Below are positions 5,818 to 10,170 of a stretch of 10,170 nucleotides of DNA, one piece after another; within the stretch, counting starts at the first letter, position 1, and each line of letters starts with the position of its first letter. The notes beneath the pieces are model-generated. The model ran no database searches and was not told where the DNA came from. It was given only the letters and a program-made list of their open reading frames with translations. Source of the stretch: an uncultured Clostridia bacterium (GTDB taxonomy: Bacteria; Bacillota; Clostridia; TANB77; CAG-465); contig CANRAK010000047.1 in the NCBI GenBank assembly GCA_947628575.1, positions 1 through 10,170 on the forward strand, written 5' to 3'. A program made the position numbers and the translations under genes.

Positions 5818-8448
5818 ATGAAATATTATGATGAAGATGTGGAAAAAGTACTCGAACATTTTCAGACTAGTGAAGATGGGCTAACAGCACAAGAAGCTAA
5901 GTCACGTATTAATAGATATGGACTAAATAAATTAAAAGAAACTAATAAGAAAAGTAAGCTGTCAATGTTTATTGACCAATTTAAAGATATGATGATTTTT
6001 ATACTAATACTTGCTGCTATATTTTCAGGAATAAGCTCACATTTAAATAATGAGCCTTATACAGATACAATAGTTATTGCAGTAGTTATTATTATTAATG
6101 CTGTAATGGGCTTTGTACAAGAAATGAAAGCTGAGTCAGCAGTTGAAAGTCTAAAAAAGATGACTACTCCAAATGCAAAAGTAATTAGAAATGGTAAAGT
6201 TACTGTATGTTCATCAGAAGAGGTCGTACCAGGAGATATTATAACTTTAGAAGCAGGAGATAGAGTACCTGCCGATGCTAGAGTTATATGGGAAGTATCT
6301 TCAAGTATAGATGAGTCAATGCTTACTGGTGAAAGTGAGCCTATACAAAAAGATGTTGGAAAAGTTAAGTCAGATGCACAAATTAACGAACGTACTAATA
6401 TGGTATATTCTGGTTGTAATGTAGTGTATGGTAAATTAACAACTGTAGTAGTAGAAACAGGTATGAATACAGAACTTGGAAAAATAGCATCTTCTATTCA
6501 AAAGGATAAGGAAGTGCTTTCACCTTTACAAGTTAAGATAAATAATATTAGTAAAGTTTTATCTATAATAATAGCAGTTATTATTGGTGTTATGCTTATA
6601 TATGGAATACTTGCTGGAAATAACCTATTAGAGATTATTATGCTATGTATCTCTCTTGCTGTTGCAGCAATTCCTGAAGGACTACCGGCTGTTATAACTA
6701 TAACATTATCTTTAGGAACAACTTCTATGGCAAAAAAGAATACTATTGTTAGAAAAATGTCAGCTGTTGAAACATTAGGCTCATTAGATATTATATGCTC
6801 AGATAAAACAGGTACAATTACTCAAAATAAAATGACAGTTAAAGAGGTTGTATATAATAATAAAGAGTATAAAGTGGAAAAAGAACCTATTGAAGATAGT
6901 GAGTTGTTTATTAATGCTATGGTACTTTGTAATGATACTAAAATTGACCCAGAAAATAAGGAAGAATTAATAGGTGACCCTACCGAAACTGCATTATTTA
7001 AATATGCTTCAGATTTGGGATATAATCCACAAAATATAGTAGATACAAATAAAAGAGTTGCTGAAATACCTTTTGATTCAGATAGAAAAATGATGACAAC
7101 AGTAAATCAAATAGGAGATAAAATTGTTGTAAGTACTAAAGGTAGCCTTGACTCAATATTAAATAAATGTACTTCATATTATGAAAAAGGTACAATAAAA
7201 GTTATGACTGCTGAGCAGAAGCAAAAAATATTAAAATATGAAAAAGAAATGGCTAATAAATCATTAAGAGTACTAGCTTTTTCATATAAAATAATAGATA
7301 GTGTTCCTGATACACAAAAAGAAATAGATACACTAGAAAATGATTTAGCATTTATTGGTCTTGTGGGTATGATGGATCCACCTAGAGAAACAGTAAAAGA
7401 ATCTATCAGAACATGTAAAGAGGCAGGAATTAGACCAATTATGATAACTGGTGATAGTTTAAGTACTGCTACTGCTATTGCAAAAGAAATAGGTATATTT
7501 GAAGAAGGAACAACAGCAATAGAAGGAAAAGAGTTAGATAAATATAGTGATGAGCAATTAATAAAAGAAGTACATAAATATAGTGTATATGCAAGAGTGC
7601 AACCTGAACATAAAGTTAGAATTGTTAAAGCTTGGCAAGCAAATGAAAAAGTTGTAGCAATGACTGGTGATGGTGTAAACGATGCTCCCGCTATAAAGCT
7701 TGCACATGTTGGAATTGGTATGGGAAAAACTGGTACTGAAGTTACAAAGAGTGTTGCAGATGTTATACTAGTAGATGATAGCTTTAGTACAATTGTTGAT
7801 GCTGTTGGTGAAGGTAGAAGAATATATGATAATATTAGAAATGATATAATATATTCTCTTTCTAGTAATTTTGCAGAAATGATGGTAGTAATAATAGGGC
7901 TACTATGTAAAGTTGAGATATTTTTACCTTTACACATATTGTATATAGATTTAGCCACTGATACAATACCATCAATTTGTCTAGCATTTGAAAAATCTGC
8001 TAAGGGAATAATGAAAAGAAAACCAAAGCCTGTAAATAGACCTTTCTTTACACCTTTTGTAATAGGGTCACTTGCTATTTCTGCTTTATTTGAAGGTGTT
8101 TTAGTACTTGCTATGTACTTTATTGCAAAATCATATTTTGGTGTTGGAGTAGCACAAACAATGGCTTTCTTAGGTATGATTATTCAAGAAATGCTTTATG
8201 CTATTAACTGTAGAAATATTAAAGAACTTACTGTAAAACAAGGATTTTTCTCAAATAAAGCTATGAATATTGGAATGCTTGTATTAATTTTAATGCAAGT
8301 AGTAGTATTCTTAACGCCAATAGGCTCAATATTTAAAATTGCACCTTTAACATTAATGCAGACATTAATTGTTATACTTGTAAATATAGTAACGTTTATA
8401 ATATTAGATTTTTCAAAATTAGTTTTAAGAAAATTCTTCAAAGATTAA
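5818..8448 (+). CDS. P2-type cation-transporting ATPase (Ca2+-ATPase-like)
   Basis: This is a full-length pump of 876 residues with ten predicted membrane helices. Actuator motif TGES is at 170-173, the phosphorylated D329 is in SDKTGT, the nucleotide domain has KGS at 441-443, and hinge motifs are TGD (544-546) and TGDGVND (616-622). Ion-site residues, aligned by eye, are E287 in M4 (IPEGLPA), N684 and E687 in M5 (SSNFAE), T714 and D715 in M6, and E791 in M8. All match SERCA-type Ca2+ pumps except that M6 has D711 (DLATD) where SERCA has Asn, as in Na,K-ATPase. Ca2+ export is the likeliest role, but ion choice is uncertain. The frame begins at a TTG at 5809, but GGAGG at 5804-5808 fits the ATG at 5818. 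It is a single-gene unit with its own promoter and terminator, followed by a metal-related GTPase. Confidence 0.93.
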   Translation: MKYYDEDVEKVLEHFQTSEDGLTAQEAKSRINRYGLNKLKETNKKSKLSMFIDQFKDMMIFILILAAIFSGISSHLNNEPYTDTIVIAVVIIINAVMGFVQEMKAESAVESLKKMTTPNAKVIRNGKVTVCSSEEVVPGDIITLEAGDRVPADARVIWEVSSSIDESMLTGESEPIQKDVGKVKSDAQINERTNMVYSGCNVVYGKLTTVVVETGMNTELGKIASSIQKDKEVLSPLQVKINNISKVLSIIIAVIIGVMLIYGILAGNNLLEIIMLCISLAVAAIPEGLPAVITITLSLGTTSMAKKNTIVRKMSAVETLGSLDIICSDKTGTITQNKMTVKEVVYNNKEYKVEKEPIEDSELFINAMVLCNDTKIDPENKEELIGDPTETALFKYASDLGYNPQNIVDTNKRVAEIPFDSDRKMMTTVNQIGDKIVVSTKGSLDSILNKCTSYYEKGTIKVMTAEQKQKILKYEKEMANKSLRVLAFSYKIIDSVPDTQKEIDTLENDLAFIGLVGMMDPPRETVKESIRTCKEAGIRPIMITGDSLSTATAIAKEIGIFEEGTTAIEGKELDKYSDEQLIKEVHKYSVYARVQPEHKVRIVKAWQANEKVVAMTGDGVNDAPAIKLAHVGIGMGKTGTEVTKSVADVILVDDSFSTIVDAVGEGRRIYDNIRNDIIYSLSSNFAEMMVVIIGLLCKVEIFLPLHILYIDLATDTIPSICLAFEKSAKGIMKRKPKPVNRPFFTPFVIGSLAISALFEGVLVLAMYFIAKSYFGVGVAQTMAFLGMIIQEMLYAINCRNIKELTVKQGFFSNKAMNIGMLVLILMQVVVFLTPIGSIFKIAPLTLMQTLIVILVNIVTFIILDFSKLVLRKFFKD

Positions 8449-8477
8449 AGACTACTAAATGTAGTCTTTATTTTCTT
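8446..8477 (+). terminator. Intrinsic terminator after the cation ATPase
   Basis: A perfect 10-bp stem TAAAGACTAC (8446-8455) / GTAGTCTTTA (8461-8470) with loop TAAAT is followed by TTTTCTT. The ATPase stop codon (8446-8448) is the base of the left arm. The T run merges into the TTGACA of the next promoter region. Confidence 0.9.
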
Positions 8478-8503
8478 GACAGAGTGTTGTATAATAACAT
8501 AAG
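8476..8503 (+). promoter_or_regulatory. Probable promoter of the COG0523 GTPase gene
   Basis: TTGACA (8476-8481) and TATAAT (8490-8495) are both perfect but only 8 bp apart, so they cannot be used together. Either TTGACA works with CATAAG (8498-8503, 16-bp spacer), or TATAAT works with a poor -35 inside the preceding terminator. No Zur-box-like palindrome is evident. Confidence 0.5.
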
Positions 8504-8526
8504 TGAATAAAAGGAGAAGATAGAAA

Positions 8527-9669
8527 ATGGGAGAAAAAATAGTACCTATTACTTTACTTACTGGGTATCTTGGCTCAGGAAAAACTACTTTAATTAATCA
8601 TATACTAAGTAATCAGGAAGGATATAAAGTAGCTGTTATTGTAAATGATATAGGAGAAGTTAACATTGATGCTGAGCTAATAGCAAAAGGTGGAGTAGTT
8701 AACCAAACAGATGATAGCTTAGTACCATTAACAAATGGTTGTATATGTTGTACATTAAAAGTAGATTTAATGCAACAAATAGTAGATTTAATTAAGACTA
8801 GACAATTTGATTATATTTTAATAGAGGCAAGTGGTATTTGTGAACCGATACCTATTGCACAAACTATAACTGTATTATCTGAGTCTACAGTTAAGTATGG
8901 ACTACCAAAAATATGCAGACTAGATAATGTTGTTTCAGTAGTTGATGCTTTAAGACTTGCAACTGAATTTGGCTGTGGAGATAACTTAGTAAAAGAAGAT
9001 ATAGATGATGAGGATATAGAAAACCTAATTATACAACAAATAGAATTTTGTAATACTATTATACTAAATAAAGTAGATGAAATATCTACAGAAGAATTAA
9101 AAAAAGTAGAAGCTATTATTAAAAAATTACAGCCTAATGCACAAATAATAGAAACTAACTATGGAAAAGTTGATACAGATAAAATATTAGATACTAATCT
9201 TTTTGATTTTAATAAAGCATCTGTTAGTGCAGGATGGATTGAAGAACTAGAAGCAGATGACGAGGACGAGCATGAACATCATCATGAAGGTGAAACAGAA
9301 GAATATGGTATTAGTTCATTTGTTTACTACAGAAGAAAGCCTTTTAGAGTTAAAAAGTTTGAAGCATTTTTAGATGAATTTCCAAAGTCAGTAATTAGAG
9401 CAAAAGGTTTAATATGGCTTAGTGATGATGATTATATGTCATATTGCTTTGAACAAGCAGGTAAGCAAAAAACTATATCTGAGTCAGGACAATGGATTGC
9501 TGCTGCACCAAAAGAAGAAATTGAGAAAATACTAAAATATAATCCTCCTATACAAAAAGTGTGGGATGAAGCAACTGGCGATAGAATGAATAAAATAGTA
9601 TTTATTGGTAAAGATATGAATAAAGAGGAAATAATAAAAAGATTAGATGATTGTCTTTCTCAAATATAA
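8527..9669 (+). CDS. COG0523/CobW-family GTPase, putative metal chaperone
   Basis: The protein has 380 residues and a G3E-family GTPase fold: Walker A GYLGSGKTT (13-21), the switch region with GE-NIDAEL (43-51), the metal-binding GCICC motif (C72, C74, C75), Walker B-like ILIEASG (97-103) and the NKVD base-recognition motif (181-184). A linker at about 243-258 is acidic and histidine-rich (DEHEHHHEGE) and probably binds metal. The C-terminal CobW_C domain follows (about 262-377). Relatives (YjiA, YciC, ZNG1) use GTP hydrolysis to deliver zinc or other metals to client proteins; the client here is unknown. The start is set by AAGGAG at 8511-8516. No cobalamin genes are nearby, so a role in B12 synthesis is unlikely. 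It ends at a terminator shared with a convergent gene. Confidence 0.92.
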   Translation: MGEKIVPITLLTGYLGSGKTTLINHILSNQEGYKVAVIVNDIGEVNIDAELIAKGGVVNQTDDSLVPLTNGCICCTLKVDLMQQIVDLIKTRQFDYILIEASGICEPIPIAQTITVLSESTVKYGLPKICRLDNVVSVVDALRLATEFGCGDNLVKEDIDDEDIENLIIQQIEFCNTIILNKVDEISTEELKKVEAIIKKLQPNAQIIETNYGKVDTDKILDTNLFDFNKASVSAGWIEELEADDEDEHEHHHEGETEEYGISSFVYYRRKPFRVKKFEAFLDEFPKSVIRAKGLIWLSDDDYMSYCFEQAGKQKTISESGQWIAAAPKEEIEKILKYNPPIQKVWDEATGDRMNKIVFIGKDMNKEEIIKRLDDCLSQI

Positions 9670-9672
9670 AAT

Positions 9673-9710
9673 ATGAAGGGGATATTTAAAGTATCTCCTT
9701 CATTCTTTTT
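9673..9710. terminator. Bidirectional terminator between convergent genes
   Basis: A 12-bp stem 9673-9684 / 9692-9703 (one G-U pair) with a seven-base loop is followed by TCTTTTT on the plus strand. On the minus strand it is followed by ATTTTATATTT, which may also serve as a T-rich tail. The stop codon (TGA, minus strand 9702-9700) of the leftward gene lies in the right arm. Confidence 0.85.
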
Positions 9711-10170
9711 CTTGAGGTATTCTTCCAAGTGTGTAATTATCCACATTTCTAATTTGTAACTCTACTACAGGATTTGGGCATTTTTCATATCTATAATCTT
9801 TACTAAATTTATTAATTGTTTTACAGATTACATTATGACTTGGTACACATTCAATATCATTATTAACAATTGATTGATATTGAAAGAAATCACTATCTAA
9901 AGGCATTAAATTTACAGGACAATAATCTTCTTTTAGTGCTGTGTATGTAACTGTGTTTTTAAGTACATCTCTAACATATTCTACATTAGGACCAAGATTA
10001 AGAAGTGTAGGAAAAGTGCCATCTGGAATTAGAGTAGACCAATGCTTACATTCATATTCTTCAAGTAATTTAGCTGCTTTTTGTAAGTTTGAAACTTCTT
10101 GATAAAAGCAATCTTTCCATACAGCTCTTACTTGCTGATTATCTTCATCTTGTAGGCAGGAATAATATAA
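9700..10170 (-). CDS. Unidentified protein, C-terminal part (partial)
   Basis: The leftward frame is open without a stop from the right edge down to the TGA at 9702-9700, giving the last 156 residues; the start is outside the window. An internal Met (codon at 9906-9904) is not the start, because the upstream 88 codons are open and similar in character. The visible part starts with QDEDNQQVRVAWKDCFYQEV and a long helix (EVSNLQKAAKLLEEYE), then short segments rich in aromatic and cysteine residues (CKHW, FFQYQ, DYRYEKCPNP). It ends in PVVELQIRNVDNYTLGRIPQ. The helix with scattered Glu/His faintly recalls ferritin-like diiron proteins, but no clear ExxH pair is seen, so I make no assignment. No signal or membrane segments are visible. 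Confidence 0.7.
   Translation of the reverse strand, partial: LYYSCLQDEDNQQVRAVWKDCFYQEVSNLQKAAKLLEEYECKHWSTLIPDGTFPTLLNLGPNVEYVRDVLKNTVTYTALKEDYCPVNLMPLDSDFFQYQSIVNNDIECVPSHNVICKTINKFSKDYRYEKCPNPVVELQIRNVDNYTLGRIPQEKE

Noticed and set aside
5802..5831. Nine-codon upstream ORF overlapping the ATPase start
   Set aside because: Its ATG is formed by the bases just before and within the GGAGG ribosome site of the ATPase. The upstream AGAGG could serve it, but nothing else supports a leader peptide.
7179..7958. Leftward 259-codon frame inside the ATPase gene
   Set aside because: It is a shadow of a strongly conserved P-type ATPase reading frame, with serine/isoleucine-rich composition and no family motif.
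8485..8499. Imperfect palindrome TGTTGTATAATAACA as a metal-regulator operator
   Set aside because: Only five of seven pairs match, it overlaps the AT-rich -10, and it does not resemble the known Firmicute Zur box.

Overview
The window is very AT-rich with short, tightly packed genes. Its codon use is A/T-ending, its ribosome-binding sites are strong AGGAGG-type, it uses TTG/ATG starts, and it has many stem-plus-T-run terminators. Together with a WalR/WalK-type two-component pair this points to a low-GC Gram-positive bacterium, most likely a member of the Clostridia. It is chromosomal in character. I see no phage genes, transposases, CRISPR arrays, tRNA or rRNA genes.

Layout, left to right. 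(1) At 1-184 is the 3' end of a gene whose C-terminus resembles glutamate racemase. (2) At 278-3162, rightward, lies a likely operon: a WalR-type response regulator, its membrane histidine kinase and a TatD-family metal-dependent nuclease, closed by a terminator that overlaps the tatD stop codon. (3) At 3184-4217, leftward, are hpt (hypoxanthine phosphoribosyltransferase) and, behind its terminator, a five-helix membrane protein that looks like a tryptophan-poor TspO relative. (4) At 4218-4390 is a divergent promoter region, with a consensus promoter driving an exported transglutaminase-like protein (4391-5269). (5) At 5373-5666 is a 97-residue orphan protein with its own promoter and terminator. 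(6) At 5818-8448 is a P2-type cation-pumping ATPase. (7) At 8527-9669 is a COG0523/CobW-family GTPase with a histidine-rich metal-binding stretch. (8) At 9700-10170, leftward, is the C-terminal part of an unidentified protein that runs off the right edge.

The genes mostly form separate one- or two-gene transcription units, each with its own promoter and terminator. The only clear multi-gene operon is walR-walK-tatD. Shared themes are envelope homeostasis (WalRK, possible racemase, exported transglutaminase-like protein) and metal or cation handling (P-type ATPase, COG0523 GTPase), with purine salvage (hpt) between them.

I found no obvious new multi-gene system. The points most worth a second look are a perfect 16-bp inverted repeat inside the first transmembrane segment of the kinase gene, the mixed ion-site residues of the ATPase, the repeated TGCTATA elements and shared TAGCAA -35 boxes in promoters, and three proteins without a firm identity.
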